Source: Bacteroidota bacterium
Lineage (GTDB): Bacteria > Bacteroidota > Bacteroidia > Chitinophagales > Saprospiraceae
Length of the DNA: 64,000 nt
Reading direction: 5' to 3'
Assembly: GCA_029781865.1 (NCBI GenBank)
Contig: JAKOVW010000081.1
Coordinates: 124,001-188,000, forward strand
Of the stretch, positions 51,941-61,847 are shown in pieces. The position numbers and the translations under genes are program-made. The notes below the pieces were generated by a model. It was not told the origin of the DNA. It saw nothing but the letters and a program-made list of their open reading frames with translations, and searched no databases. Position 1 is the first letter of the stretch; every line of letters begins with the position of its first letter.

Positions 51941-53329
51941 TCACGATTTACTTTGCATTCTAAAATAAACTCCCAACATCAGAGAAAAACCGATTAATGC
52001 TGATCCTCCTTTACTAATAAAGGGTAATGGAATTCCAATAATGGGAATTAATCCCATGGTCATACCAATATTAATAATTACGTGAAAAAAAATAAGTCCG
52101 GCCAGGCAAATTGCATAATTGGAAAAGAATTTTTTTTCTGCCCTTTCACTCATGATAACAATCCGGATAATTAAAATAAAAAATAAAATAATCACGGTAA
52201 GAGAACCTATAAAACCCTGTTCTTCTCCAATCGAACTGAATATAAAATCTGTTGACTGTTCCGGGACAAATTTTAGTTTTGTCATGTTTCCGTTCAAATA
52301 ACCTTTTCCCAAAAATCCTCCTGCACCGATTGCCACTTTGGATTGAAGAATATTATATAATGATCCTCTTGGATCACAATCCGAAGGATTCAACCAAACT
52401 TTAATACGTTCCTGTTGATGTGGCTCCAGTTTATTGAAAAAACGGATTGTCGAAAACGAAAATAATATCAGGATTCCACTGCTCAAGACAAGTATTATGC
52501 TTAATCGCTCTTCTTTGGATTTCCATAAATACACCAGGGATAAAAACAATAGTACACCTGCAATCAAAATCACCTGGTAAATTGGTAAAAAAACATTAGC
52601 CAGAAACAATCCTATTAAGCAGGCTGAAAATAAGATCCATTGGTATTTAAAATTTCTGAAGTATATCCAGCAAACAATAATGGCTAAGATTAATATACCC
52701 AACAATAAATAGGGTATAGGCACAACAAATGAAAAAATAAAAACAGCAAAGAACAAGATAATAGCCAGGTAGTAGAATTCATTGAGCCCTTCCACAAATA
52801 AGAGTATCAAAAATGAAAAAAAGGTAAGCGCCGAACCTGCATCCGGTTGAAGTAAAATTAAAAAAACGGGAAAGAGAATGATGGCAAATGAAATGAGCTG
52901 ATAATTAAATTGCTTCAGGTTAGTTTTAAAATAACTCAAATAAGATGATAGCGCCAGTGCAGTGCCAAATTTGGCAACTTCAGCAGGTTGAAATGAAAAT
53001 CCTCCAAGATTGAACCATGCTTTTGCACCTTTAATTTCCGAACCGGCAATCAGCACAAGAAATAATAAAAAAATGCCAATACCATAAATAATATAGGCGA
53101 AGGTGTGCCAGAATTTATGATCTATCCATTGAGTTAAGAGAAATACAATTAAAGCAACTAAAATGTATACTGTCTGCTTGGTGATTGGTACCGAGAGATC
53201 GAATAAATCCCTGTTTATATTTTGAGAATACGTGACGGAATTAATGGTAAGCCAGCCAATGATCAATAAACTCAGATAAACACCTATTGTTATCCAATCA
53301 TAATTTCCTACATGGTGTTTTCGCATCAT
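51941..53329 (-). CDS. rodA: Rod-shape-determining peptidoglycan glycosyltransferase RodA (SEDS family)
   Basis: This 462-residue polytopic protein has about twelve membrane helices. SEDS-family signatures include GAKAWFNLGGFSFQPAEVAKFGTALAL, FLILLQPDAGSALTF and, near the C-terminus, MGLIPIIGIPLPFISKGGSALIGFSLMLGV, along with FVPEQSTDFIFSSIGEEQGFIG. It polymerises glycan strands for cell elongation with a class B PBP. It is somewhat longer than E. coli RodA because of extra middle helices, as in other Bacteroidota. It lies 5 bases after the SPOR-like gene and directly abuts tgt. Confidence 0.93.
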   Translation of the reverse strand: MMRKHHVGNYDWITIGVYLSLLIIGWLTINSVTYSQNINRDLFDLSVPITKQTVYILVALIVFLLTQWIDHKFWHTFAYIIYGIGIFLLFLVLIAGSEIKGAKAWFNLGGFSFQPAEVAKFGTALALSSYLSYFKTNLKQFNYQLISFAIILFPVFLILLQPDAGSALTFFSFLILLFVEGLNEFYYLAIILFFAVFIFSFVVPIPYLLLGILILAIIVCWIYFRNFKYQWILFSACLIGLFLANVFLPIYQVILIAGVLLFLSLVYLWKSKEERLSIILVLSSGILILFSFSTIRFFNKLEPHQQERIKVWLNPSDCDPRGSLYNILQSKVAIGAGGFLGKGYLNGNMTKLKFVPEQSTDFIFSSIGEEQGFIGSLTVIILFFILIIRIVIMSERAEKKFFSNYAICLAGLIFFHVIINIGMTMGLIPIIGIPLPFISKGGSALIGFSLMLGVYFRMQSKS

Positions 53330-53334
53330 CCTGA

Positions 53335-53715
53335 TTACAATTCGTCATAAGAGATTTTATCACTGGATAAAAATGCGCTTGAAAATTTCTTCTTAATCAT
53401 TTCTAAGGTGGATGCTGCATCTGCCCTGGATGCAAATGCCCCTGCTTTTAAATAATAATACGGTTCATTATATTCCCATTTGGTCTTCAGGTTAAATTGC
53501 TGCTGAAAGCTATTTCGGGTTTGTTCCATTAACCTGCGGTCAGTTGTTGTTATTACTGTGATTCTCCAGCCTGATACATGAGTAATTGATTTATTGATTC
53601 GTAAATAAAGATCCATGATTCTGGTCACTTTGGCATCTTCATGAATACTCACGTTGCCCTGGGAAAATACGGGCATATTTAAAATCAATAAAAAAATAAT
53701 TACTACAATTTTCAT
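53335..53715 (-). CDS. Exported SPOR-domain-like protein
   Basis: This 126-residue protein has a signal peptide (MKIVVIIFLLILNMPVFSQG) and a single SPOR-like domain at about 48-122. It contains SGWRITVITTTDRRLMEQTRNSF, YNEPYYYLKAGAFASRADAASTLEMIKKKF and a final SSDKISYDEL. SPOR domains bind denuded glycan at division or growth sites in the periplasm. Its place between secA and rodA fits a cell-wall role. It ends 5 bases before rodA. Confidence 0.82.
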   Translation of the reverse strand: MKIVVIIFLLILNMPVFSQGNVSIHEDAKVTRIMDLYLRINKSITHVSGWRITVITTTDRRLMEQTRNSFQQQFNLKTKWEYNEPYYYLKAGAFASRADAASTLEMIKKKFSSAFLSSDKISYDEL

Positions 53716-53721
53716 TGTTAC

Positions 53722-56700
53722 TTATTCAGCACCATGACAATTTTTAAATTTCTTTCCACTTCCGCACGGACATGGATCATTTCTACCGATTTTCGGATTT
53801 GTGTTCCTGATTGTTTGCTGGACCGGATTCTCTTGTCTTCCCGCAGATTCTGCAGCCCGTCTCATGTTTTCTTCTGAACGGTTGGTTCTCGTTTTACTAT
53901 AATCCGTTTTTGGTGCACGCGCCTCTTTAACTTCCTGATTCACCGTAATCATTAATTTTCCTTTTGATAAATACGAAGTAATCTCCTGATTCATCTTGAA
54001 AATCAATAATTCAAACAACTTATACGCTTCTAATTTATAAATTACCAAGGGATCTTTTTGCTCGAATGAAGCAGCCTGCACGGATTCTTTCAATTCATCC
54101 ATATTTCTCAAGTGCTCCTTCCAGTCATTATCCAATTTAATTAATGCGACATTTCGTTCAATATCCCGCATGATTGAGGCACCATTCGATTTTATGGCGG
54201 CATCAATTTCTGCTGCTACCGGTAATGGCTCACCATGTCCGTCAGAAAATGGTACCGCGATGCGCTGATACTTGTTCCCTTCATTCTGCTGAACATTTTT
54301 AATGAAGGGCATCAATACTTCTTTGATATGTTCTTCCTTCCTGCCGTAATTTTCAAAAAACTGGTTGATTAACCGGTTGGAAATTTCCTGTTCGCGTGCT
54401 TCATTAAAAAAAGCGCGATCGATATCGGGTTCCATACCAAGTATTCCGATAATATCGTATTCCAATCCCTCAAAATCTCCGGTGGATTTATTTTTGTTTA
54501 CCAAAGCATCTATGGTGGAATGAAACATATAACTAAGGTCGACAGAAAGCCGGTCTCCATATAAAGCATGATTGCGTTTTTTATAGATCGCGCCTCTTTG
54601 GATATTCATTACGTCGTCATATTCCAGCAATCTTTTGCGAATGCCAAAATTGTTTTCTTCCACTTTCTTCTGAGCTCTTTCTATGGATTTGGTAACCATG
54701 GAATGTTGCATTACTTCACCTTCCTTGTGTCCTAATTTATCCATGATTGAAGTAATGCGATCTGCATTAAACAAACGCATCAGGTTATCTTCAAACGAAA
54801 CAAAAAACTGACTCGATCCCGGATCTCCCTGCCGTCCTGCTCGTCCGCGCAACTGCCGGTCAACCCTCCTTGATTCATGTCTTTCCGTACCAATGATTGC
54901 CAACCCGCCGGCTTTTTTCACTTCATCGGAAATTTTTATATCTGTTCCTCGTCCGGCCATGTTGGTCGCAATGGTCACTTTTCCCGGATGTCCTGCTTCT
55001 GCGACAATTTCCGCTTCACGTTGATGTTGTTTAGCATTTAATACATTGTGTTGTATTCCGCGTAATTGCAACATCCGGCTGAGTTTTTCGGAAATATCCA
55101 CGGAGGTAGTACCGACCAGTACCGGGCGGCCTTTGCTTGTACATGCAGCAATCTCTTCAATTACCGCGTTAAATTTTTCACGTGCTGTTTTATAAACCAG
55201 ATCTTCTTTATCATCGCGGATCATTTTTTTATTCGTTGGAATAACGACAACATCCAATTTATAAATTTGCCAAAACTCTCCTGCTTCTGTTTCCGCTGTT
55301 CCGGTCATACCACACAATTTGTGATACATCCTGAAATAATTCTGCAAAGTAATGGTTGCATACGTCTGGGTTAATTCACCAACCTTTACATTTTCTTTTG
55401 CTTCAATTGCCTGATGCAAACCATCTGAGTAACGTCTTCCTTCCAATAGCCTTCCCGTACCTTCATCCACAATTTTTACATGTCCTTCCAATACCACATA
55501 ATCCTCATCGATTTCAAAAATCGTATATGCTTTCAACAACTGGCTTACACAATGCAGACGTTTTGATTTGGTAGCATAATCTTCCAGGACCTGTTGCTTT
55601 TGAGCAGTAAGTTCTTCTTTGGATAATGCAGCATTTGTTTCAATTAAATGAAGGGTTTCTGACAAATCAGGTATGACAAAAAAATTAGAATCTGATTCTC
55701 CTTTGGATAGGAAGTCAATTCCTCTTGCAGTCAATTCGACCTGGCGGTTCTTTTCATCAATGTTAAACAACAGAGGTTCATCTGCTACACGCATATGTTT
55801 TGATTGTTCCTGCATGTAATTGTTTTCCGCTTTTTGAAGAATATTGCGGATGCCATCTTCACTTAAGTATTTGATAAGCGCTCTGGATTTTGGCAATGCG
55901 CGGTACGATCTCAATAAAGATAATCCTCCTTCACCTTCATTATATCCTGTTTTACCTTCCGCAATTAATTTTCTTGCTTCGGTTAAAAAATTATTAGCAA
56001 TTTTTTTCTGTTCGTTGACCAGTCTTTCAACTTTCGGCTTTAAGACGTTATACTCTTCACTTTCTTCATCAATATCAACTGGTCCGGAAATAATTAACGG
56101 CGTACGTGCATCGTCAATTAAAACACTATCCACCTCATCCACCATTGCATAATGATGTTTCTTTTGCACTTTTTCATCTACGGAACGCACCATGTTATCC
56201 CTTAAATAATCAAAGCCAAATTCATTATTAGTTCCGTAGGTTATGCTGCATTCATATGCTTTCACACGTTGTATGGAATGCGGTTTGTATTTATCAATGC
56301 AATCAACGGTCATTAATAAAAATTCGAAGATCGGACCAACCCATTCTGAGTCCCTTTTAGCCAGATAATCATTGACAGTGACGATGTGCACACCTTCTCC
56401 GGTCAATCCATTTAAGTACGCTGGCAATGTCGCTACCAGAGTTTTTCCTTCACCGGTTGCCATCTCTGCAATTTTTCCATCGTGGAGCACCATACCACCA
56501 ATAAGCTGAACATCGTAATGGATCATATTCCATTTTACCTGCCCGCCTGCTGCCGTCCATTGATTTGAATAAATGGCTTTATCGCCTTCCAGTGTGATAT
56601 ATGATTTGCTTACGGATAAGTCGCGGTCATGATCGGTAGCAGTTACAGTCAGACTTTCATTATAAAAAAACCGCCTTGCTGTTTCTTTTACCACGGCAAA

Positions 56701-57027
56701 AGCTTCGGGTAGTATGATATCCAGTATTTCCTCGATCTGGCTATCCCGTTCTTTGATCTTTTGATCGATGATATTAAAGATGTCCTCTTTTTGATAGATG
56801 TCCTGCTCTTGCTCAGCGCTATCCTTTAATTCTCTGATCTCTTTGTCAATTCCAGTAAGATGCTCCTGTATTCTGGCTTTTAATTCAGTGGTCTTATGAC
56901 GAAGTTCGTCATTACTCAGCCGCTCATATTCCGATGCAAATTGATTGATTACTTCAACCCTGGGTTGATAGACTTTGACATCTTTGTCCTGTTTAGTCCC
57001 AAAAATTTTCTTTAATACTCCAAACAT
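53722..57027 (-). CDS. secA: Preprotein translocase ATPase SecA
   Basis: This 1,101-residue motor drives proteins through SecYEG. It has Walker A GEGKT in [19 protein letters not shown], the DEAD-box-like [25 protein letters not shown] and [19 protein letters not shown] in nucleotide-binding domain 2. The C-terminal zinc finger is [15 protein letters not shown]. The protein is longer than E. coli SecA (about 900) because of insertions in the preprotein and helical regions, normal for this phylum. It is the first gene of the tight run secA, SPOR, rodA, tgt, lptF/G. The 211-base upstream gap (57028-57238) shows only an 8-base inverted repeat. Confidence 0.97.
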   Translation of the reverse strand: MFGVLKKIFGTKQDKDVKVYQPRVEVINQFASEYERLSNDELRHKTTELKARIQEHLTGIDKEIRELKDSAEQEQDIYQKEDIFNIIDQKIKERDSQIEEILDIILPEAFAVVKETARRFFYNESLTVTATDHDRDLSVSKSYITLEGDKAIYSNQWTAAGGQVKWNMIHYDVQLIGGMVLHDGKIAEMATGEGKTLVATLPAYLNGLTGEGVHIVTVNDYLAKRDSEWVGPIFEFLLMTVDCIDKYKPHSIQRVKAYECSITYGTNNEFGFDYLRDNMVRSVDEKVQKKHHYAMVDEVDSVLIDDARTPLIISGPVDIDEESEEYNVLKPKVERLVNEQKKIANNFLTEARKLIAEGKTGYNEGEGGLSLLRSYRALPKSRALIKYLSEDGIRNILQKAENNYMQEQSKHMRVADEPLLFNIDEKNRQVELTARGIDFLSKGESDSNFFVIPDLSETLHLIETNAALSKEELTAQKQQVLEDYATKSKRLHCVSQLLKAYTIFEIDEDYVVLEGHVKIVDEGTGRLLEGRRYSDGLHQAIEAKENVKVGELTQTYATITLQNYFRMYHKLCGMTGTAETEAGEFWQIYKLDVVVIPTNKKMIRDDKEDLVYKTAREKFNAVIEEIAACTSKGRPVLVGTTSVDISEKLSRMLQLRGIQHNVLNAKQHQREAEIVAEAGHPGKVTIATNMAGRGTDIKISDEVKKAGGLAIIGTERHESRRVDRQLRGRAGRQGDPGSSQFFVSFEDNLMRLFNADRITSIMDKLGHKEGEVMQHSMVTKSIERAQKKVEENNFGIRKRLLEYDDVMNIQRGAIYKKRNHALYGDRLSVDLSYMFHSTIDALVNKNKSTGDFEGLEYDIIGILGMEPDIDRAFFNEAREQEISNRLINQFFENYGRKEEHIKEVLMPFIKNVQQNEGNKYQRIAVPFSDGHGEPLPVAAEIDAAIKSNGASIMRDIERNVALIKLDNDWKEHLRNMDELKESVQAASFEQKDPLVIYKLEAYKLFELLIFKMNQEITSYLSKGKLMITVNQEVKEARAPKTDYSKTRTNRSEENMRRAAESAGRQENPVQQTIRNTNPKIGRNDPCPCGSGKKFKNCHGAE

Positions 57028-57238
57028 ATCTTAAAAATCGTGTAAAATTAAGCTTTTTACAGGCTTTGGATTGAATTATCACGCCTGAATTGAAGCTGCT
57101 GTTCCCTCATAAATCATACCATTGAACAACCAATGCCATTATGTCAGTTCATTGGTTAGTGGTGCCTCTTCGTTTTTTTGCAGATATTCCGGGAAGAGCC
57201 TTCCTCCAAATTAACAAATAAAAAAGATTGATATAGGT

Positions 57239-57919
57239 TTAAAGCTGCTGGTCAGGAGTTTGTTGCTTGACCGCTAATGAATTTATAGTTGTTAAACTGG
57301 ATTTAAACTGAATACCCTGAATGATGATAAATCCTAATATACCGCAAGCAAATAAAATATTTCTGCTCAACTCAATTAAGGAAACCCATTGCGCAAAAAA
57401 AGGTTGAACTACGAATATTGAAATACCTGTGCAAAACAATGATAACAAAATAAACAAGACGACTATGGCCACATTTTTGCGATTTCTGATCTGCTCATTC
57501 TGAAATAACAAATAGAAAAGTTTTCTTTTATAAATTTTGTTGTCCGCATTCAATCGCATCAGGTCTACATAAATAGCTTGTGCCGCTTGCCTTTTGTTTT
57601 CATTATAGAACGCTTCCGCTTTATAAAATAAAACCTGTTCATAAATACTGCGGAACTTTGCCTCAAAGGTTTGATGATTTAATACTTCTGAAATCAACTC
57701 ATCGGAATACTGATAAAACTGATGATATTTATCGAGATGAAATAATGCTTTTATATAATTGAATTTAATCTCAATATATTCATCATATCCAAGTGTGGAT
57801 ATTTGCGGTAAATAGAATTGATAGAAGTAATAAAAATCATGATATGCTTTATCCGGAATCTTCTTGAATCTGGTAAAGATTTTACTGGATTGAATGCTAT
57901 TTTGTAGATCTTTATTCAT
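57239..57919 (-). CDS. Hypothetical membrane protein with two C-terminal membrane helices
   Basis: I do not recognise this 226-residue protein. The first 150 residues are helical and rich in Tyr, Phe and Lys, possibly TPR-like (EQVLFYKAEAFYNENKRQAAQAIYVDLMRL). Two membrane helices follow (NVAIVVLFILLSLFCTGISIFVV and NILFACGILGFIIIQGIQF) and a short tail. The start at 57919 overlaps the cyclase-gene stop by 8 bases and is preferred over an in-frame ATG at 57955, which would overlap by 44. Co-translation with the cyclase is likely; its function is unknown. Confidence 0.65.
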   Translation of the reverse strand: MNKDLQNSIQSSKIFTRFKKIPDKAYHDFYYFYQFYLPQISTLGYDEYIEIKFNYIKALFHLDKYHQFYQYSDELISEVLNHQTFEAKFRSIYEQVLFYKAEAFYNENKRQAAQAIYVDLMRLNADNKIYKRKLFYLLFQNEQIRNRKNVAIVVLFILLSLFCTGISIFVVQPFFAQWVSLIELSRNILFACGILGFIIIQGIQFKSSLTTINSLAVKQQTPDQQL

Positions 57920-58661
57920 GAACGCGATATAAAACCGGTCTCGATGGAGCTGCATCCTGTTCCATTGAGGCCATCTGCAAATTTATCAAATAGTATCCGT
58001 CTTTCAAAGAATCGGGAACATAGATCAGTTCCGTAATTGTGCAATCTTTTGCACGCTCACCAGACCAATAGGTTTTATGTGCGACCAATATACCTCCATC
58101 CACTTCTTTATCTACGGAAGGAAGATCCACCAGCAGATGTTTGATTCCCTTGTCAATTATAGCTTGAATTGCCTTACCTGTAAGAAACGGGGGATTAGTT
58201 CCGGAATAATGCATCTTCTTTTTGGTATCCGGATTCGGCAATGTTCTCAACACGAGAAATTCCACATCATTTGGTTCATCCCATAAGACTTCTAAACTGC
58301 TTTCCGTTATTACCCGGTCGCCGTTTTCCAGCTTGGTTGGATATATTGAAAGCAGGTATGCCATTCCAAAGAAACGGGTAAATATTTTATTTACGGATTC
58401 TCTTTCCTTACTGATATGGCCAACACATTCTGTATGAGTCCCGTTACCATGTATATTTATTAAACTATTGTAATAATTTACAGGACCACCTTCCTTAACA
58501 CTACCCACAAATGATCCACTTTTATAAGGTTGGCTGCTGAATAATGGAGCATAGAAACAATTGACCTGGTCAAAATCCTCTTTGCAGGAAATCGATAAAT
58601 CAATTCCTTCATTCAAATTGCTTTGATATTGTTTTCCATTCCATGTAAATTGAATATGCAT
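57912..58661 (-). CDS. Cyclase-family protein (PF04199-type, kynurenine formamidase-like)
   Basis: This 249-residue protein carries the metal-binding motif NIHGNGTHTECVGHIS, matching the HxGTHxD-type signature of the cyclase/KynB family with Glu in place of Asp, and a later KHLLVDLPSVDKEVDGGILVAH region. Members hydrolyse formylkynurenine or similar amides, but most bacterial relatives have unknown substrates. No tryptophan catabolism genes are near. The NAD kinase gene lies downstream on the same strand only after a separate membrane-protein gene has been skipped leftwards; to the right is a 148-base gap. Confidence 0.82.
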   Translation of the reverse strand: MHIQFTWNGKQYQSNLNEGIDLSISCKEDFDQVNCFYAPLFSSQPYKSGSFVGSVKEGGPVNYYNSLINIHGNGTHTECVGHISKERESVNKIFTRFFGMAYLLSIYPTKLENGDRVITESSLEVLWDEPNDVEFLVLRTLPNPDTKKKMHYSGTNPPFLTGKAIQAIIDKGIKHLLVDLPSVDKEVDGGILVAHKTYWSGERAKDCTITELIYVPDSLKDGYYLINLQMASMEQDAAPSRPVLYRVHE

Positions 58662-58809
58662 ATTAATTTCTTTAATAATTATAGTAGAGTGTGAAAAATA
58701 AACAAGGAATAAAATTTTTTGAAGCTTTGAATTTATGGTCGATGTAGCTGTGGTTACACATATTTATCATCAATTTCAGAAGGATTGAAAATCATTGATG
58801 AATATCTGT

Positions 58810-59691
58810 TCAATTTCTCTGATCCAATCCCCAGTTTAATTTATCGTGCATGGTTTTCAAAAAGCTGGATGGGTGCAACTGGATGAGGCGAATTCCGAAT
58901 TCACATTTACGGATAGCTAGTTGATGTTCGGTTGTAATCACCGCATATCTTGAATCCAGTGTACATAAAAAATTGTCCGTTCTTCCTTCCACTTCAAAAC
59001 TCAAAACAGAATCATCCGGCAATACAATAGGTCTAACATTCAAATTATGCGGAGCAACCGGCGTGACGACCAGATTTTTTGCCTGTGGAAAAATAATAGG
59101 CCCGCCGCAGGATAGCGAATATCCCGTCGAACCCGTTGGCGTTGCAATGATCAATCCATCCGCCCAGTAAGAATTAAGAAAATCACCATTTATGTAGGTA
59201 TGAATAGTAATCATGGAAGAGTTATCTCTTTTCAAAATGGCAAAATCATTGAGTGCAAAAGGGGTTTCATCAAACAAGGGAAAATTGCTGTCCAATTGAA
59301 TTAATATCCGCTCTTCAATTTCATACATGCCATTAATTAAATGATGCACAGCATCTGCCATCAAACGCGTTTCAATACTCGCAAGGAATCCGAGACGTCC
59401 TAAATTGATACCCAATACGGGAACCTTACTGTCTCTGATATAAGTCAATGCATTGAGTATGGTGCCATCTCCTCCCAAAGTAATAATGCAATCCGGTTTT
59501 ACTTTCAGTATATCCTTGTAGCTGGTCCAGCTTTGCAGTTCTTGTAGTTTGGGTATTTCAGCTTGTATTTGTTCTTTAAAGTCCTGGAATATTGAAATTT
59601 CAACTTTGTGATCTTTCAAATAAGTAATTAATGATTGAATGAACGGATAATCATCTGTTTTCGCTTTTTGACCAAATACAAATACTTTCAT
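58810..59691 (-). CDS. nadK: NAD kinase
   Basis: This 293-residue enzyme phosphorylates NAD to NADP. It has the signature GGDGTILNAL (Gly73-Gly74-Asp75-Gly76), PVLGINLGRLGFLA, LNDFAI, and the NAD-binding region DGLIIATPTGSTGYSLSCGGPI. Length and motif order are standard. Its start overlaps the stop of the Omp85-like gene by one base (TAATG). NAD kinase next to a CBS-domain gene is a recurring Bacteroidota arrangement; here the barrel gene intervenes. Confidence 0.96.
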   Translation of the reverse strand: MKVFVFGQKAKTDDYPFIQSLITYLKDHKVEISIFQDFKEQIQAEIPKLQELQSWTSYKDILKVKPDCIITLGGDGTILNALTYIRDSKVPVLGINLGRLGFLASIETRLMADAVHHLINGMYEIEERILIQLDSNFPLFDETPFALNDFAILKRDNSSMITIHTYINGDFLNSYWADGLIIATPTGSTGYSLSCGGPIIFPQAKNLVVTPVAPHNLNVRPIVLPDDSVLSFEVEGRTDNFLCTLDSRYAVITTEHQLAIRKCEFGIRLIQLHPSSFLKTMHDKLNWGLDQRN

Positions 59692-61052
59692 TAAAATGTT
59701 TTCCTGGTATGAAAATAAAAACCTGTTTCTTTCAAATGATTGATCGCATATACCACATTGAATTCAAAGATATCATTCAATGTAAAATTAAGCCCAATCC
59801 CCGTGCTATACAATAGGGTATTCACCAAATTGTTGTTTTTATAGTAAAAAGGGTCATTTACATAACCTGCATTCAATTGATACGAAAGATCGAGCTCTGT
59901 CGTAATTCGGAATGTCGGTTCGTTTTTAAAAATTTTAAAAAACTGCCAGTGAAATCTCGTCAATGAATACCTCACTTCATTGTTCAGAAATGCATAATCC
60001 AATCCGTTGATCACATAATACTCATATCCGGATATATCGGTATCACTGTAAGATGCCGATTTGTATAGATTATATGGCCTTTTGTTCCGGTCGATGGCCA
60101 GTTTTCCATAGAGTCCGCTGGTCAGATAACAACGGTCAAAGAGTTTCCTGCAGGTTTTAATATTTTGAGACAGACTCAGATAATTGTAAGGATTTCCCCA
60201 ACCCAGTCCTGTCTTTGTCAATGTCCAGTTTATCGACCAACCACGTGTTGGATTAAGCGGATGATCTATATCAACATAAGAAACCACGAGATATAAAATT
60301 CCATAATTCTGTGTACTGTCGCTGTGCAAAAAGAAATCGGGGTAAGCTCTGGCCTGACCGGGTTTAAATCGGTTAAAGTGAATCTGCATATTTGCATCAT
60401 AATTCCAAAGTTTATTTTTCTTAAAGTGAATTCCCATGGATAATTCGCGATTTGAAAAAATGCTTTCCGTCTGCTCTTTGATAAATACCGGTTTATTGTT
60501 TTCTGTAATAACAGGGTATTCCGTATATTCAGAATAATAAATTGCGGCTTGCAGGCCTATTTTTGAAGTAGCACTCAGAGCAGGCCTGGAATAATTCAGT
60601 TCCGCTTTTTTGGAATAACCAAAGATATATTTCACCCGCAATCTGTCGCTGGCACCGGTAAAGTTTACATGATCCAATCCCAGTCCGACATTGATTCTTT
60701 TTAATGAATGATCAAATTCATTCCACCATACATTGAAGTTTCGATCTGCCAATTCAAAAATGACAGAAGGAAAAATAAACCAATTCTCCTCCAATGAAAT
60801 TATGAAGCTGACTTCTGCTCTTTCGTCATAGGAAAACCGGGTTTCTATGTCGACTTTAAGAAACAAATTTGTTTTTCTCAGGTCTGACTTAATTTTCAAT
60901 ATGACTTCATCCAATTCTGAACGCAATAGTTGATCTCCTGCTGAATACCGTATCTCTCTTAATACATACCATTCTTTTGTTTTCTCCAATCCCTTAATTT
61001 CGAAACCGGAAATGACCAACGTATCGAGATTCTGACATGCTGCATGCAGCAT
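59691..61052 (-). CDS. Omp85/BamA-like outer-membrane barrel with a single POTRA domain; signal peptide lacks a normal start
   Basis: This protein of at least 453 residues has a POTRA-like domain (about 12-85, LVISGFEIKGLEK, then FSYDERAEVSFIISLEE) and a beta-barrel ending in a C-terminal Phe. The barrel contains VSYVDIDHPLNPTRGW, the conserved Omp85 region before the L6-type strand. The first ATG (61052) would cut a signal peptide: upstream in frame the codons give RIFTFIARIIIIFLLLFDMLH, then AAC. No ATG, GTG or TTG lies between there and the next upstream in-frame stop. So either an unusual codon is used, a start was lost, or an error exists. A 22-base palindrome spans the ATG. Confidence 0.78.
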   Translation of the reverse strand: MLHAACQNLDTLVISGFEIKGLEKTKEWYVLREIRYSAGDQLLRSELDEVILKIKSDLRKTNLFLKVDIETRFSYDERAEVSFIISLEENWFIFPSVIFELADRNFNVWWNEFDHSLKRINVGLGLDHVNFTGASDRLRVKYIFGYSKKAELNYSRPALSATSKIGLQAAIYYSEYTEYPVITENNKPVFIKEQTESIFSNRELSMGIHFKKNKLWNYDANMQIHFNRFKPGQARAYPDFFLHSDSTQNYGILYLVVSYVDIDHPLNPTRGWSINWTLTKTGLGWGNPYNYLSLSQNIKTCRKLFDRCYLTSGLYGKLAIDRNKRPYNLYKSASYSDTDISGYEYYVINGLDYAFLNNEVRYSLTRFHWQFFKIFKNEPTFRITTELDLSYQLNAGYVNDPFYYKNNNLVNTLLYSTGIGLNFTLNDIFEFNVVYAINHLKETGFYFHTRKTF

Positions 61053-61055
61053 GTC
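61034..61055. repeat. Perfect 22-base palindrome across the first ATG of the Omp85-like gene
   Basis: GACATGCTGCA followed by its exact reverse complement TGCAGCATGTC spans the annotated start codon (61052-61050). A perfect 22-base palindrome is unlikely by chance in a coding region. It may be a protein-binding site or an RNA hairpin that controls translation. Confidence 0.85.
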
Positions 61056-61187
61056 GAAAAGTAAAAGGAATATTATAATAATCCGTGCAATAAACGTAAA
61101 AATACGAAGGGAAGCTGAATAGTCTATAAGCTTCCGGAAATTAGACCATAAAGAGCAACCGCAATGAATGTGATGGAATCATCCGAC

Positions 61188-61847
61188 TTATAGATTCAAA
61201 TAGCTCATCAACATATTGAATCGTTCTTTCATGGTATCGCTGAAGTTCTCTTCTGAAAAAACATCAACGATCTCTATATCATGTCTGTTGAGGGATTGAA
61301 TGATGGATTGCGGATCTGTTCTGTTCAGCTTAATGGTAATCAAAATATTTTCAAGATCTGAGGTTTCCGTAACAAATGAACTGAGGATTACGGAATCGTA
61401 TTCTTCTACAATAGATGCAATTTTTGCAAGTGAATAATCCAATTTTCGCTGACTCAATACAATGATACAGCCCGGATCTGTCAACGCAAATGTTTGCTTA
61501 TAAAATTGAACCAGGGATTGTTGTCTGATGCAACCGAGATATTCTTTGCTTTCATTTACAACTGCAATACAACTTAGTCTTGCTTCAAGCAACCGGGACC
61601 ATATTTCAAAAAAATGACATTGTTGGTCTACCGGTTCAAATGACTGCACAGGAAGTTCAATCACTTTGCTGAAAGGATCTCCGGTTTTAAGCAATTCTGT
61701 TTCTGTTACCATTCCGGAATATTGAAATCCATTGAGTAATGGCAATTCGGTTAAATCCATTTTACGCATGAGCTCGAGAACTTGTTTTACCGTTTCCTGA
61801 CCGTTCAGTGCGTTAATGTCTTTATCTATAAAATTAAATGCTATCAT
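61188..61847 (-). CDS. CBS-domain protein
   Basis: This 219-residue cytosolic protein has two CBS motifs (about 5-60 and 70-125): TVKQVLELMRKMDLTELPLLNGFQYSGMVTE, and a second unit with SCIAVVNESKEYLGCIRQ. The C-terminal part (about 130-219) is ACT-like, with LDYSLAKIASIVEEYDSVILSSFVTE and ILITIKLNRTDPQSIIQSLN, and may bind a small ligand. CBS pairs sense adenosyl ligands. Its ATG overlaps the stop of the preceding TM2/TPR gene by 4 bases, and the NAD kinase is two genes downstream, so it may monitor nucleotide state; that is inference. Confidence 0.85.
   Translation of the reverse strand: MIAFNFIDKDINALNGQETVKQVLELMRKMDLTELPLLNGFQYSGMVTETELLKTGDPFSKVIELPVQSFEPVDQQCHFFEIWSRLLEARLSCIAVVNESKEYLGCIRQQSLVQFYKQTFALTDPGCIIVLSQRKLDYSLAKIASIVEEYDSVILSSFVTETSDLENILITIKLNRTDPQSIIQSLNRHDIEIVDVFSEENFSDTMKERFNMLMSYLNL

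Noticed and set aside
57128-57157. Inverted repeat AACCAATG/CATTGGTT near a T-run upstream of secA considered as a terminator
   Set aside because: No plus-strand gene ends before it, and on the minus strand it lies upstream of secA without a T-tail.
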